A stretch of 64,000 nucleotides of DNA. Origin: Chryseobacterium sp. Marseille-Q5410. GTDB taxonomy: Bacteria; Bacteroidota; Bacteroidia; Flavobacteriales; Weeksellaceae. The stretch covers positions 1,302,001-1,366,000 of the forward strand of contig CAMPOT010000001.1 of assembly GCA_946892665.1 (NCBI GenBank), written 5' to 3'. Shown in pieces: positions 8,812 through 17,638 of this stretch (positions are counted from its first letter, which is position 1; each line of letters begins with the position of its first letter). The position numbers and the translations under genes were made by a program. The notes below the pieces were generated by a model. The model was not told the origin of the DNA, made no database searches, and saw only the letters and a program-made list of their open reading frames with translations.

Positions 8812-10437
8812 ATGAAAAAATTCTTTATTCTCGCTGGTTTTTCAGCGCTTATTTCTTGCGGTTCTGTTAATCATTCTCCAAAACAAAATTTTACTTGGGA
8901 AGGTGCGAATATCTATTTTTTGCTGACTGATCGTTTCAAAAATGGGGATGCTTCAAATGATGTAAATTTTGAACGAAAAGAAAAAGCAGCTGTCTTGCGT
9001 GGCTTTGAAGGTGGAGATTTAAGAGGGATTATTCAGAAAATTGATGACAACTATTTTACCGATTTGGGAATCAATGCGATTTGGATGACGCCGATTGTTG
9101 AGCAAATCCACGGCGCAACCGACGAAGGTACCGGCAAAACCTATGCTTTCCACGGATATTGGGCGAAAGATTGGACCAATCTTGATCCGAATTTTGGAAC
9201 AAAAGAAGAGCTGAAAGAATTGGTTGAAAAAGCTCATGCAAAAGGAATTCGTGTAGTTTTGGATGCAGTGGTCAATCATACCGGTCCGGTTACGGCTATT
9301 GATCCGGTTTTCCCGAATTCCTGGGTTCGCACTTCCCCGCAATGTACTTATAACGGCTACCAAAATACCACTGCGTGTACTTTGGTTGCCAATCTTCCGG
9401 ATGTTCTGACAGAATCCAATCTTCCCGCTGAGCTTCCTGAAATGTTGATTGAGAAGTGGAAGAAAGAAGGTAGATATGAAACGGAAATGAAATCTTTGAT
9501 CGATTTCTTCGCAAGAACCGGTTATCCGAAAGCGCCAAAATATTATATAATGAAATGGCTTGCGGATTATGTTGAAGAGTTTGGAATTGACGGATATCGT
9601 GTGGATACAGTGAAACATACGAATGAAGATGTGTGGAAAGATTTCCAGAAAATTTGTCAGGAAGCTTTCGATATTTATAAAAGGAATAATCCATCGAAAG
9701 TACTTGATAATAACCTGTTCTTCACCGTTGGCGAGATTTACGGTTATGGGATTTCCCAGAAACAGCTTTACGATTTTGGTGATAAAAAAGTAAACTATTA
9801 CCAAAACGGTTTCAAATCTTTAATAAATTTTGATTTTAAAGGTGACGCAAATAAATCTTATGAAGAACTGTTTTCAAATTATTCAAAACTTCTGCACAGC
9901 GATCTGAACGGAAAAACTGTGATGAATTATCTTACTTCACATGACGACGGTTCTCCTTTTGATAAAGAAAGAAAAAAAACTTTTGAGGCCGGAACCAAAC
10001 TTTTGCTCGCGCCGGGAATTTCACAAGTTTATTATGGCGACGAATCTGCGCGCAATTTAACGATTGAAGGCGCAACAGGCGATGCAACGCTTCGCAGCAA
10101 TATGAATTGGAACGATCTTGCAGTAAGTGCATCGACGAACAATTTATTAAAACATTACCAAAAATTAGGAAAATTCCGTGCAAATCATCCTGCCGTTGGA
10201 GCGGGAGTTCATCAGATGATTTCATCAAATCCGTATTGGTTTACAAGGACTTATAATAATGATAAAATTTTAATAGGTTTAGACTTAAAATCCGGAACTC
10301 AAGAAATTTCAGTGAACGAAATTTTTGAAAATGGAACAAAACTCCGTGATGCTTATTCGGGATTAGTTATAACAGTAAAAAACGGGAAAGCCATTATTGA
10401 TACTAACCAATCGATTGTTTTATTCGAGAAAATTTAG
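8812..10437 (+). CDS. Alpha-amylase family lipoprotein (GH13)
   Basis: 541 residues. The N-terminus MKKFFILAGFSALISC ends in a lipobox with Cys16, so the protein is a lipoprotein in the outer or inner membrane. The GH13 regions are complete: DAVVNH at 151-156, GYRVDTVKH at 261-269 with nucleophile D265, acid/base E308 in FTVGEIYG, and transition-state Asp378 in TSHDDGSPF. It should cleave alpha-1,4-glucans. An insert of about 80 residues lies between regions I and II (roughly 160-240). A near-consensus -7 element (TATCTTTA at 8787-8794) precedes it. No susC/susD pair is adjacent, so it is not a typical polysaccharide utilisation locus. The thioredoxin-like gene begins 6 bases after the stop. 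Confidence 0.93.
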   Translation: MKKFFILAGFSALISCGSVNHSPKQNFTWEGANIYFLLTDRFKNGDASNDVNFERKEKAAVLRGFEGGDLRGIIQKIDDNYFTDLGINAIWMTPIVEQIHGATDEGTGKTYAFHGYWAKDWTNLDPNFGTKEELKELVEKAHAKGIRVVLDAVVNHTGPVTAIDPVFPNSWVRTSPQCTYNGYQNTTACTLVANLPDVLTESNLPAELPEMLIEKWKKEGRYETEMKSLIDFFARTGYPKAPKYYIMKWLADYVEEFGIDGYRVDTVKHTNEDVWKDFQKICQEAFDIYKRNNPSKVLDNNLFFTVGEIYGYGISQKQLYDFGDKKVNYYQNGFKSLINFDFKGDANKSYEELFSNYSKLLHSDLNGKTVMNYLTSHDDGSPFDKERKKTFEAGTKLLLAPGISQVYYGDESARNLTIEGATGDATLRSNMNWNDLAVSASTNNLLKHYQKLGKFRANHPAVGAGVHQMISSNPYWFTRTYNNDKILIGLDLKSGTQEISVNEIFENGTKLRDAYSGLVITVKNGKAIIDTNQSIVLFEKI

Positions 10438-10443
10438 AAAACA

Positions 10444-10968
10444 ATGAAAAAGATATTTAGCTTTCTCATACTTTTTATTGTCTGTTCAATCTTTGCGCAA
10501 AAAGTTCCCCAAGTCAATAAAACGGAATTTTCAAAAGAAGCCTTGGATCAGAAAATTACTTCGCAAAATGGCAAAAAACTTTCGGTATCTGAAGTTTTAA
10601 AAATGCATGAAGGCAAAGTTTTAATTATCGATTTCTGGGCAAGCTGGTGCCGCGACTGTATTCTTGCATTACCTTCTACTAAAGAACTGAAAGAGAAAAA
10701 CCCTGAAATTGAATTTGTTTATTTTTCACTGGACCGCTCGCACGAGCAGTGGAAAAAAGGTTTGGAAAAATACCAGATTGCTGAAAATGAAAATTACTGG
10801 TTTGATGAAGGTTGGAAAAATAATTTCAATAATTATATCGATCTGAACTGGGTGCCAAGGTTTATTATTGTAGACCAGAAAGGCGGAATCGCAAAATATT
10901 ATGCAATAAGTCCCGCCGATCCCGAAATGCAGAAAACGATCGATCAACTGAAAAACAAAAGTCTTTAG
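10444..10968 (+). CDS. Exported thioredoxin-like (TlpA/redoxin) protein with CRDC active site
   Basis: A 174-residue protein with a signal peptide (MKKIFSFLIL..IFAQ, 1-19) and a thioredoxin-like domain. The redox motif is FWASWC69-R-D-C72, so both cysteines are present but the usual Pro is replaced by Asp, which should shift its redox potential. The cis-Pro region is visible as WVPRFIIVD near 138-146. It probably keeps or breaks disulfides in the periplasm. It lies 6 bases after the amylase gene and is probably cotranscribed with it; it then converges on the DUF2461 gene with only a 9-base gap and no clear terminator. Confidence 0.87.
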   Translation: MKKIFSFLILFIVCSIFAQKVPQVNKTEFSKEALDQKITSQNGKKLSVSEVLKMHEGKVLIIDFWASWCRDCILALPSTKELKEKNPEIEFVYFSLDRSHEQWKKGLEKYQIAENENYWFDEGWKNNFNNYIDLNWVPRFIIVDQKGGIAKYYAISPADPEMQKTIDQLKNKSL

Positions 10969-10977
10969 AAAAAATAT

Positions 10978-11643
10978 TTAAAGGAAAGGCGCACTCAGAA
11001 AATCATTGAGTGGTTTCATCGATTGGAAAATCTTTGCCATGTTTTTCGTGGCATTTTCCTCCATCAAAGCGTCATCGGAAATCGGATGAACGACAATAAA
11101 GTTTTTTAATTTTAAGAATTCTGCCATTGGATCGTCTTTGTCGAAACCATTAGGGACTCTTTGCAGCTTACCTTCAACACTCATTCCGCGGAAATTATTA
11201 CGGAAATCGTCTTGTTGTAGAATTTCTTGAAATCCTTTGGCGTTCATCGAAATTTCTTTGCGTATTTCTTTTAAAACAGAAGGTTCCGGCTGGTAAACTC
11301 CTCCTGCGAGAAAAGATTTTCCAGGTTCGATATGCAGGTAATATCCGGAAATTTTATTGCCTTTTCCCATTCCCAAACCTGCGCCGAAGTTGGTTTTATG
11401 GGGCGATTTATCTTTTGAAAAACGCACATCACGATAAATACGGTAGAGCGATTTCTTGGCATCAATTTTCATGATTTCTTCATCAAAAGCTCCAATTTTT
11501 TCAATTAAATTTTCTACCATATTTAAGACATTTTGATGAGCAGAGATATATTGGTCTTTATTTTCTGCAAACCATTCGCGATTATTGTTTTTTGAAAGAT
11601 TTTTAAGAAAATGGAGTGTTGATGCTTCTATTTTAGAGGACAT
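10978..11643 (-). CDS. DUF2461 domain protein
   Basis: A 221-residue protein matching the DUF2461 (TIGR02453) family: N-terminal FLKNLSKNNNREWFAENK, central RIYRDVRFSKDKSPHKTNFG, and HIEPGKSFLAGGVYQPEP. Proteins of this family are common in Bacteroidota and have no proven function; the conserved Arg/Asp/Lys segment suggests a binding or catalytic site. It is soluble, with no signal peptide. The ATG at 11643 is chosen because an upstream TTG at 11664 lies in the likely -7 element at 11662-11669. Confidence 0.9.
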   Translation of the reverse strand: MSSKIEASTLHFLKNLSKNNNREWFAENKDQYISAHQNVLNMVENLIEKIGAFDEEIMKIDAKKSLYRIYRDVRFSKDKSPHKTNFGAGLGMGKGNKISGYYLHIEPGKSFLAGGVYQPEPSVLKEIRKEISMNAKGFQEILQQDDFRNNFRGMSVEGKLQRVPNGFDKDDPMAEFLKLKNFIVVHPISDDALMEENATKNMAKIFQSMKPLNDFLSAPFL

Positions 11644-11661
11644 ATTGCTTAGATTTAAGTC

Positions 11662-11669
11662 CAAATTTA
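11662..11669 (-). promoter_or_regulatory. -7 promoter element (TAAATTTG) for DUF2461 gene
   Basis: Consensus TAnnTTTG on the minus strand, 18 bases upstream of the ATG at 11643. Confidence 0.55.
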
Positions 11670-11756
11670 CTGAAAAATTGGAGTTGTACGGTGATTAACG
11701 TATTCTTTAAGATAAATTTAATAAAACAATGTAATTTTTATCAATTCAAAAAAACG

Positions 11757-11764
11757 TATATTTG
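11757..11764 (+). promoter_or_regulatory. -7 promoter element (TATATTTG) for DEAD-box helicase gene
   Basis: Consensus TAnnTTTG, 20 bases before the ATG at 11785, implying a leader of only about 15 nt. Confidence 0.55.
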
Positions 11765-11784
11765 CAAAATATTTAATATAATTA

Positions 11785-13491
11785 ATGAATTTATTTACAG
11801 AAACCAGCCTAAGTCCAGAAATTCTAAAGGCAGTTGGTGAATTAGGGTTTACAAGCCCAACAGAAATCCAAAAACAGACCATTCCTTTTATCTCTACAGA
11901 TATACGCGACATGATCGCACTAGCGCAGACAGGGACGGGCAAAACAGCAGCATTTTCGCTTCCGATTTTGGATATGATTGACGAGGGTAGTCGCAAAATC
12001 CAATTTTTGGTGCTTTGTCCGACAAGAGAGCTGTGTCTTCAGATTACGAAAGACATTAAAAATTATTCCAAATATTTGCCAAACATCAAAACTACAGCGG
12101 TTTATGGTGGTAGCAGCATTATGGATCAAATCCGATCGCTTCGTGAAAAACCACAAATTATTGTGGGAACTCCGGGCCGTGTGATCGATTTAATTAACAG
12201 AAAAGCATTGGATTTTTCGGAAATTCAATGGCTGGTTTTAGATGAAGCTGACGAGATGCTTTCAATGGGTTTCAAAGATGATTTGGAAACTATTTTCAAT
12301 GAAACTCCGGAAACGAAACAAACTTATTTATTCTCTGCAACTATGAATAAAGAAGTGGAAAGAATTTCCAAGAATTATTTAACTTCTCCTCACCGTATTT
12401 CCGTAGGATCAATTAACGAGGTGAAGAAAAATATCAAACATGAATATTATGTGGTGGGTTACCGCCATAAAAAAGAGGCGTTGAAAAGATTAATTGACGC
12501 TAATCCCAACCAATATTCCATTATTTTCTGCCGTACCCGTATGGAAACCCAGGAAGTAGCAGACTTCTTGATGCAAAACGGATATGCTGCTGATGCACTT
12601 CACGGCGATTTATCCCAGGCACAGCGAGATACGGTAATGAAAAAGTTCCGACTAAAAAATATTGATATTTTGGTGGCGACAGATGTTGCTGCACGTGGAT
12701 TGGATGTAAATTCATTGACGCACGTTATTCATTATTCCTTGCCGGATGATCCGGAAGTTTTCGTTCACAGAAGTGGTAGAACAGGTAGAGCAGGGAAAGA
12801 CGGAATTTCAATGGCTTTGATTAAACCTGAAGAATCCAGAAAATTAAAACAAATAAAATCTTCAACAAAAATTGATATCGTTGAGAAAAAAATTCCAACC
12901 GGAGAAGCGATTATTAAAGCTCAGGTGGGTGGAGTTTTCGAGAAATTATTCACCGAACATGAGGAGTTTTTCACTTTTGATGATGCTTTAATCCCAGATT
13001 TATCGGAATTTTCTAAAGAAGAGTTGGTTCACAAATTATTGCAATTGCAATTGAGAGATTTGGCCTTGTTCTACAAAGACAAGAACGATTTGGCAGATCA
13101 AAAATTCAATAGTGACGACCGCGGAGAAAGAGGAGGAAGAGATCGAGACAGGGGAAGAGACAGAGATCGTGGAAGAGACAGAGGTGATCGAAGAGATAAT
13201 TACCGGGATGGTGGAAGAGACCGCGACAGAAAGCCAAGAAAAAACAATGGCGATATGGTGAGATTCTTCTTCAATCTTGGTAAAAAAGACCAATTGAAAA
13301 AAATGGATATGCTGGAAATTATCAACAAATCTACCGCGAAATCTAAAAAAAGACCAGATATCGGAGACATTGAAATTCTTGAAAAATTCTCATTCTTTGA
13401 GGTAGAAAAATCTTTTAAAGACGAAGTTTTGAAAGGTCTGCAAACTCAGAAATTCAAAGGAAAAGAAATGAGAGCAGAAGTGGCGAACTAA
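11785..13491 (+). CDS. DEAD-box RNA helicase with DbpA-type RNA-binding domain
   Basis: 568 residues. The helicase core has a Q motif, Walker A AQTGTGKT (47-54), PTREL (79-83), DEAD at 153-156, SAT at 184-186, and motif VI HRSGRTGRAG (328-337). After a linker it has a strikingly Arg/Asp/Gly-rich tract (about 445-484), then a C-terminal DbpA-like RNA-binding domain (about 490-568, opening VRFFFNLGKKDQLKK). This resembles CsdA/DeaD and DbpA, which remodel rRNA during ribosome assembly and aid translation in the cold. The coding DNA for the tract is a degenerate repeat of RD/RG codons (about 13120-13245). The gene is monocistronic, with its own promoter and terminator. Confidence 0.93.
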   Translation: MNLFTETSLSPEILKAVGELGFTSPTEIQKQTIPFISTDIRDMIALAQTGTGKTAAFSLPILDMIDEGSRKIQFLVLCPTRELCLQITKDIKNYSKYLPNIKTTAVYGGSSIMDQIRSLREKPQIIVGTPGRVIDLINRKALDFSEIQWLVLDEADEMLSMGFKDDLETIFNETPETKQTYLFSATMNKEVERISKNYLTSPHRISVGSINEVKKNIKHEYYVVGYRHKKEALKRLIDANPNQYSIIFCRTRMETQEVADFLMQNGYAADALHGDLSQAQRDTVMKKFRLKNIDILVATDVAARGLDVNSLTHVIHYSLPDDPEVFVHRSGRTGRAGKDGISMALIKPEESRKLKQIKSSTKIDIVEKKIPTGEAIIKAQVGGVFEKLFTEHEEFFTFDDALIPDLSEFSKEELVHKLLQLQLRDLALFYKDKNDLADQKFNSDDRGERGGRDRDRGRDRDRGRDRGDRRDNYRDGGRDRDRKPRKNNGDMVRFFFNLGKKDQLKKMDMLEIINKSTAKSKKRPDIGDIEILEKFSFFEVEKSFKDEVLKGLQTQKFKGKEMRAEVAN

Positions 13492-13513
13492 TCCCCGCTG
13501 AAATTGACAAACT

Positions 13514-13550
13514 AAGCAGTTCTGTAGAAAAAAACAGAGCTGCTTTTTTT
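13514..13550 (+). terminator. Rho-independent terminator after DEAD-box helicase
   Basis: A 12-bp stem (AAGCAGTTCTGT with ACAGAGCTGCTT, one G-U pair), an 8-nt loop, then a run of T. Confidence 0.9.
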
Positions 13551-13658
13551 GTAATATGTGGAAAGGTTTTTTTTTAATGTTAATAAAACTTAATATTAAA
13601 ATCACGCAGTTAAAACGCTTTTTCGGAAATTTGCACCACTAATTTTAAATGATAAAAA

Positions 13659-14297
13659 ATGGGAATCGGAAATATCTTTAAAGCATTCCAACCAAAAGAC
13701 AAAGTGTTTTTTGTACTCTTCGAAAAAGTTGCGACAACGCTTACTGAAATGTCCAAAGAGTTTCATGAAGGATTGATGGATTTTGACATCAATGATGATA
13801 CAATGCTACAAAATATGAGCGATTATGAGCATAAATTGGACGATCTTACTCACGAGATTTTTGTTCAGCTAGGAGAAAATTTTATCACTCCATTTGATCG
13901 TGAAGACATCAACTATCTAGCAAGTGGATTGGACGATATCGCGGATTATATGTATGCTTCTGCAAAATATATTTATTTATACAAAACACCTCTAGATCCT
14001 GCATACACAGAGTTTTCATTGTTGATCTATAAGTCTTGCGTTGAGATTCAAACAGCAATGAGCAACCTTAAAGATTTTAAAAATCCTAAAGGAGTTAAAG
14101 AGTCTTGTATTAAAATCAATTCTTACGAAAATATTGCTGATGATGTTTTAAGCCAAGCCATCGTAAAGCTTTTTGAATCAAACGATCCGATTAATGTGAT
14201 CAAAATAAAATCAGTTCTTGAATATTTGGAAACGGTAACCGACAAAGCAGAAGATGTTGCCAACACCATGGACAGTATCGTGATTAAATATGCGTAA
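13659..14297 (+). CDS. DUF47 family protein, PhoU-like partner of Pit phosphate transporter
   Basis: A 212-residue, mostly helical, acidic soluble protein of the DUF47 (YkaA, PhoU-related) family. Typical features are the N-terminal FKAFQPKDKVFFVLFEKVATTLTE stretch, acidic HEIFVQLGENFITPFDREDI, and repeated ExxxD segments that bind metal in PhoU proteins. Family members are almost always beside low-affinity phosphate transporters and are thought to regulate them; here the Pit gene follows after 28 bases. The two form a phosphate-uptake operon. Confidence 0.92.
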   Translation: MGIGNIFKAFQPKDKVFFVLFEKVATTLTEMSKEFHEGLMDFDINDDTMLQNMSDYEHKLDDLTHEIFVQLGENFITPFDREDINYLASGLDDIADYMYASAKYIYLYKTPLDPAYTEFSLLIYKSCVEIQTAMSNLKDFKNPKGVKESCIKINSYENIADDVLSQAIVKLFESNDPINVIKIKSVLEYLETVTDKAEDVANTMDSIVIKYA

Positions 14298-14325
14298 CCA
14301 GATCCTTTAACATTAAAAATAAAGA

Positions 14326-15468
14326 ATGGATTTACCGATATTATTAATTATAATCATCATTTTAGCATTAATTTTTGATTATATCAACGGATTTCATGAT
14401 GCAGCAAATTCCATTGCGACCATTGTTTCCACTAAAGTTTTAACGCCTTTTCAAGCAGTATTATGGGCAGCAGTGTGGAATTTCGCGGCTTTCTTTGTGG
14501 CGATGTACATCATCGGCGAATTTAAGATCGGAAACACAATTGCCAAATCTGTTAATGAAAATTTTATAAACCTTGATGTCATTTTAGCAGGATTAATTGC
14601 TGCAATCGCATGGAATCTACTAACCTGGTGGTTTGGGATTCCTTCCTCTTCCTCCCATACATTAATTGGTGGTTTTTTGGGAGCTGCACTGATGTTTGCC
14701 CTGGTTTCCGACTATCAAGCAATCGCTTTGGAGCAACCGAATTTATCCTTTTTAGATACCGTTTGGCTTGCCTTTAAGAAGTTGTTTACCCAAAACGTAG
14801 TGAAATATGATAAAGTAATTCCAATTATCCTTTTTATATTTCTTGCGCCTATAATTGGATCGATCATTTCCATCATCATCACCTTGATTATTGTAAATAT
14901 TGCAAAAAAAACCAATCCTAGAAAAGCGGATAACATCTTCAAAAAACTGCAGCTGGTATCATCGGCATTGTTTAGTTTAGGTCACGGAACCAACGATGCG
15001 CAAAAAGTAATGGGTATTATTGGTGCCGCGGTGATTTATTATCATGTTCAAATGCTGCAGGATCCCGTTTACCTGGCCATGGATGGAGCGCATCAGTTTA
15101 CTTATTTCGTAGAGCATTACTATTGGGTTCCCATCACCTCGTTCCTTATGATTGCCCTCGGAACTATGAGTGGCGGCTGGAAAATCGTAAAAACCATGGG
15201 TACCAGAATTACTAAAGTTACTCCATTGGAAGGTGTTGCAGCGGAAACAGCAGGAGCCTTCACTCTTTTCCTTACAGAGCATTTTGGGATTCCGGTTTCT
15301 ACAACCCACACTGTTACCGGTGCGATTATTGGGGTAGGATTAACTAAACGTATTTCCGCAGTTAGATGGGGAATTACTGTAAGCTTGCTATGGGCATGGA
15401 TATTAACGATTCCAATCTCAGCAATTGTTGCAGGTATTACTTACCTACTTATTATTGCTGTCCGATAA
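14326..15468 (+). CDS. pit: Inorganic phosphate transporter, Pit family
   Basis: A 380-residue inner-membrane protein with about ten hydrophobic segments. It has the two inverted PHO-4 signature regions: GFHDAANSIATIVST near residues 22-36 in the first half and GHGTNDAQKVMGI near 221-233 in the second, plus the paired SSSSHTLIGG and STTHTVTGAI motifs. Pit transporters move metal-phosphate complexes with protons, or phosphate with sodium. It follows the DUF47 gene and ends at a hairpin terminator, so the operon has two genes. Confidence 0.93.
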   Translation: MDLPILLIIIIILALIFDYINGFHDAANSIATIVSTKVLTPFQAVLWAAVWNFAAFFVAMYIIGEFKIGNTIAKSVNENFINLDVILAGLIAAIAWNLLTWWFGIPSSSSHTLIGGFLGAALMFALVSDYQAIALEQPNLSFLDTVWLAFKKLFTQNVVKYDKVIPIILFIFLAPIIGSIISIIITLIIVNIAKKTNPRKADNIFKKLQLVSSALFSLGHGTNDAQKVMGIIGAAVIYYHVQMLQDPVYLAMDGAHQFTYFVEHYYWVPITSFLMIALGTMSGGWKIVKTMGTRITKVTPLEGVAAETAGAFTLFLTEHFGIPVSTTHTVTGAIIGVGLTKRISAVRWGITVSLLWAWILTIPISAIVAGITYLLIIAVR

Positions 15469-15493
15469 GGTTTCTTAATCTTTAAATATTTAA

Positions 15494-15525
15494 AATCACT
15501 TTTTATAAAAGTGGTTTTTTTTTAT
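15494..15525 (+). terminator. Terminator after Pit gene
   Basis: Stem AATCACTTTT with AAAAGTGGTT (one wobble pair), a short loop, then a T run of about 9. Confidence 0.85.
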
Positions 15526-15558
15526 CAACTATTTAGAAACAAAAAGTTTTTAAAATTG

Positions 15559-15566
15559 TAAATTTG
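15559..15566 (+). promoter_or_regulatory. -7 promoter element (TAAATTTG) for polyprenyl synthase
   Basis: Consensus TAnnTTTG, 16 bases before the ATG at 15583. Confidence 0.55.
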
Positions 15567-15582
15567 TAAAAACATCAATTTT

Positions 15583-16554
15583 ATGCAATTTTTAGATAAA
15601 TATCAGGAAATCGTAGCCAAGGCTGTGGAAAAATATGTCTTTAAAGACAAACCTACGGAACTTTATGAACCAATGAATTATATTATTTCTCACGGTGGTA
15701 AAAGACTTCGCCCGATTATGGTACTTATGGCCAATGATCTTTTTGGCGGAGATCTTCAAAAAGCGATAAAACCGGCCTTAGCGATTGAGTTTTTCCACAA
15801 CTTCACACTGATTCATGATGATATTATGGATGAGGCGCCACTTCGAAGAAACCAGCCAACCATCCATACTTTGCACGGTATTAATGCAGGAATTCTTTCC
15901 GGTGACGCGCTTTTGTTAAAATCTTACAAATTTTTTGAAGATCTGGAACCGGAATTGTTCAAAGCTTGTATCCGTGTCTTCACTCATACTGGACTGTTGC
16001 TGTGCGAAGGACAACAATATGATATTAATTTTGAGACCTTACCCGATGTAACTTTCAACGATTATATCCGAATGATTACCTATAAAACAGGAGTTCTAAG
16101 TGCATCTTCTTTTGAAATTGGAGCTTTAATTGCCGGCGCAGATTTCAAAGATGCAAAAGCAATTTTTAATTTTGGTAAAAACGTAGGAATTGCTTTCCAA
16201 ATTATGGATGATTACCTAGATGTATTCGGAAATCAGGAACAATTTGGTAAAAAACATGCAGGTGATATTTACGAAAACAAGAAAACCGTGCTATATCTTC
16301 TCGCAAAAGAAAATGCAACCGACGAAGAACGAAAAGAGTTGGATTATTGGTACTCCAAAAAAACCGATAATGTAGATAAAATTTACAGCGTAGAAAAGAT
16401 TTTCCGACGTACGAAAGTTGATGAAAAAACACTTCTTCTCATCCAAAAATATAATGAAATTGCTCAGGATTATTTGAAAAAAATCGACGTTCCGGATGAG
16501 AAAAAGAAACCGTTTATCGAGTTGGCCAATTATCTTTTAAGAAGAGAATCTTAA
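15583..16554 (+). CDS. ispB: Polyprenyl (octaprenyl-type) diphosphate synthase
   Basis: A 323-residue trans-isoprenyl diphosphate synthase. The first aspartate-rich motif is HDDIMDEAPLRR (D79-D80-x2-D83), the second MDDYLD near 208-213; GGKRLRP at 38-44 is the family's isopentenyl diphosphate-binding segment. It chains isopentenyl units onto farnesyl or geranylgeranyl diphosphate to make long prenyl chains for the menaquinone side chain. Exact chain length cannot be read reliably. The GSCFA gene follows 25 bases later, probably in the same transcript. Confidence 0.9.
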   Translation: MQFLDKYQEIVAKAVEKYVFKDKPTELYEPMNYIISHGGKRLRPIMVLMANDLFGGDLQKAIKPALAIEFFHNFTLIHDDIMDEAPLRRNQPTIHTLHGINAGILSGDALLLKSYKFFEDLEPELFKACIRVFTHTGLLLCEGQQYDINFETLPDVTFNDYIRMITYKTGVLSASSFEIGALIAGADFKDAKAIFNFGKNVGIAFQIMDDYLDVFGNQEQFGKKHAGDIYENKKTVLYLLAKENATDEERKELDYWYSKKTDNVDKIYSVEKIFRRTKVDEKTLLLIQKYNEIAQDYLKKIDVPDEKKKPFIELANYLLRRES

Positions 16555-16579
16555 ATTCGCAAACTTTCAAATTGAAAAA

Positions 16580-17530
16580 ATGAAATTCCGAACCGAAGTA
16601 GAAATTCCTGCTTTCCCAAAAAAAATAGAAACCCAAGACCGAATTTTTTCCATAGGATCTTGTTTCGCAACCGAAATGTCCGATCTGCTGGCAAATGCTC
16701 AAATGCAAGTTCTCAACAATCCATTTGGAACCGTTTTTAATCCTTTTTCCATTAATCAGGCATTGAAAAAACTGCACGATGCTGAGTTTTATACCGAAGA
16801 AGATTTAATAAAGTACAACGATGAAATGATTTCTCTGGATCATCACAGCAGCTTCAATTCCAGGTTTGTGCATCAGATTTTAGAGAAAATCAATCACCAT
16901 ATCGAACTTGGAAACCGTTTTCTGCAAACCACCAATTGGGTGATAATTACCTATGGAACTTCATTTATTTATGAATTTTTGCCAAAGAAAAAATTAGTTG
17001 CAAACTGCCATAAAATTCCCGGAAAATTCTTCCAAAAAAGGATGTTGACCCATCTGGAAATCACCGATTCCATTTATGAAACAGTGACTACTTTGAAGGA
17101 TATTTGCAAAGACGATGTTCAGATTTTGGTCACGGTTTCACCAGTTCGTCATACCAAAGACGGAATGGTGGAAAATAATTGGAGCAAATCCAAACTGATC
17201 ACCGCAATTCACGAGATTTTGCCACAGTTTGAGAATTGCCATTACCTGCCGATTTACGAAATTGTAATGGACGATTTGCGCGATTATCGATTCTATAAGG
17301 AAGATTTGATTCATCCGAATAAACAAGCGGTGCAATACATCTGGGAGAAATTCGGTAACGCCTATTTTTCCGAAACAACGAAAGAATTTGTAGAAGAAAA
17401 TTTCAAGATTGCGAAAGCATTGGCGCACAAAACTTCCGATGAAAAAAGCCCGAAATATCAGGAGTTTTTAGAAAATATTAAAGAAAAAATCGCCCTTCAG
17501 CAAGCTAAAGTAAAACACAAAATATTTTAA
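16580..17530 (+). CDS. GSCFA domain protein
   Basis: A 316-residue soluble protein with the family signature G26-S-C-F-A30 in IFSIGSCFATEMSDLL, followed by NPFGTVFNP and, later, ILVTVSPVRHTKDG and HPNKQAVQYIWEKF. The family is thought to resemble SGNH/GDSL hydrolases; here the GSCFA serine and a downstream D-x-x-H-like DLIHPN would be the catalytic pieces. The substrate is unknown. It is common in Bacteroidota near the same neighbours. It ends before a palindromic intergenic repeat. Confidence 0.9.
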   Translation: MKFRTEVEIPAFPKKIETQDRIFSIGSCFATEMSDLLANAQMQVLNNPFGTVFNPFSINQALKKLHDAEFYTEEDLIKYNDEMISLDHHSSFNSRFVHQILEKINHHIELGNRFLQTTNWVIITYGTSFIYEFLPKKKLVANCHKIPGKFFQKRMLTHLEITDSIYETVTTLKDICKDDVQILVTVSPVRHTKDGMVENNWSKSKLITAIHEILPQFENCHYLPIYEIVMDDLRDYRFYKEDLIHPNKQAVQYIWEKFGNAYFSETTKEFVEENFKIAKALAHKTSDEKSPKYQEFLENIKEKIALQQAKVKHKIF

Positions 17531-17536
17531 ATTATT

Positions 17537-17618
17537 GGGGCAGCTTTTTCCGCCTTCCACTCCCGCTTTTTTTTTCCGCTTCGCTACACAAAAAGAGCTC
17601 CGTTCAAGTCGGGCTGCG
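17537..17618. repeat. Intergenic palindrome-type repeat, copy 1
   Basis: An 80-base GC-richer element between GSCFA and TatD, with C/T-rich left half (TTCCGCCTTCCACTCCCGC), a poly-T/poly-A core and a G-rich right half ending GTCGGGCTGC. It shares layout and several words with the element at 30211-30300 (AGCT, TTCC-GC-TTCC-CT, CCG-CAAGTCGGGCT). It resembles a dispersed repeat I associate with Chryseobacterium-type genomes; the genome-wide count cannot be seen here. Confidence 0.6.
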
Positions 17619-17638
17619 AATAAGAAATATAAACAAAA

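Noticed and set aside
9019-9804. 261-codon minus-strand frame within the amylase gene
   Set aside because: It lies entirely opposite a GH13 gene with all catalytic motifs, and its product is low-complexity in Ile, Phe and Asn with no family likeness; a shadow frame.
13036-13293. Minus-strand frame rich in Ser/Val repeats
   Set aside because: It is the reverse of the RD/RG repeat tract in the DEAD-box helicase gene; the repetition explains the open frame.
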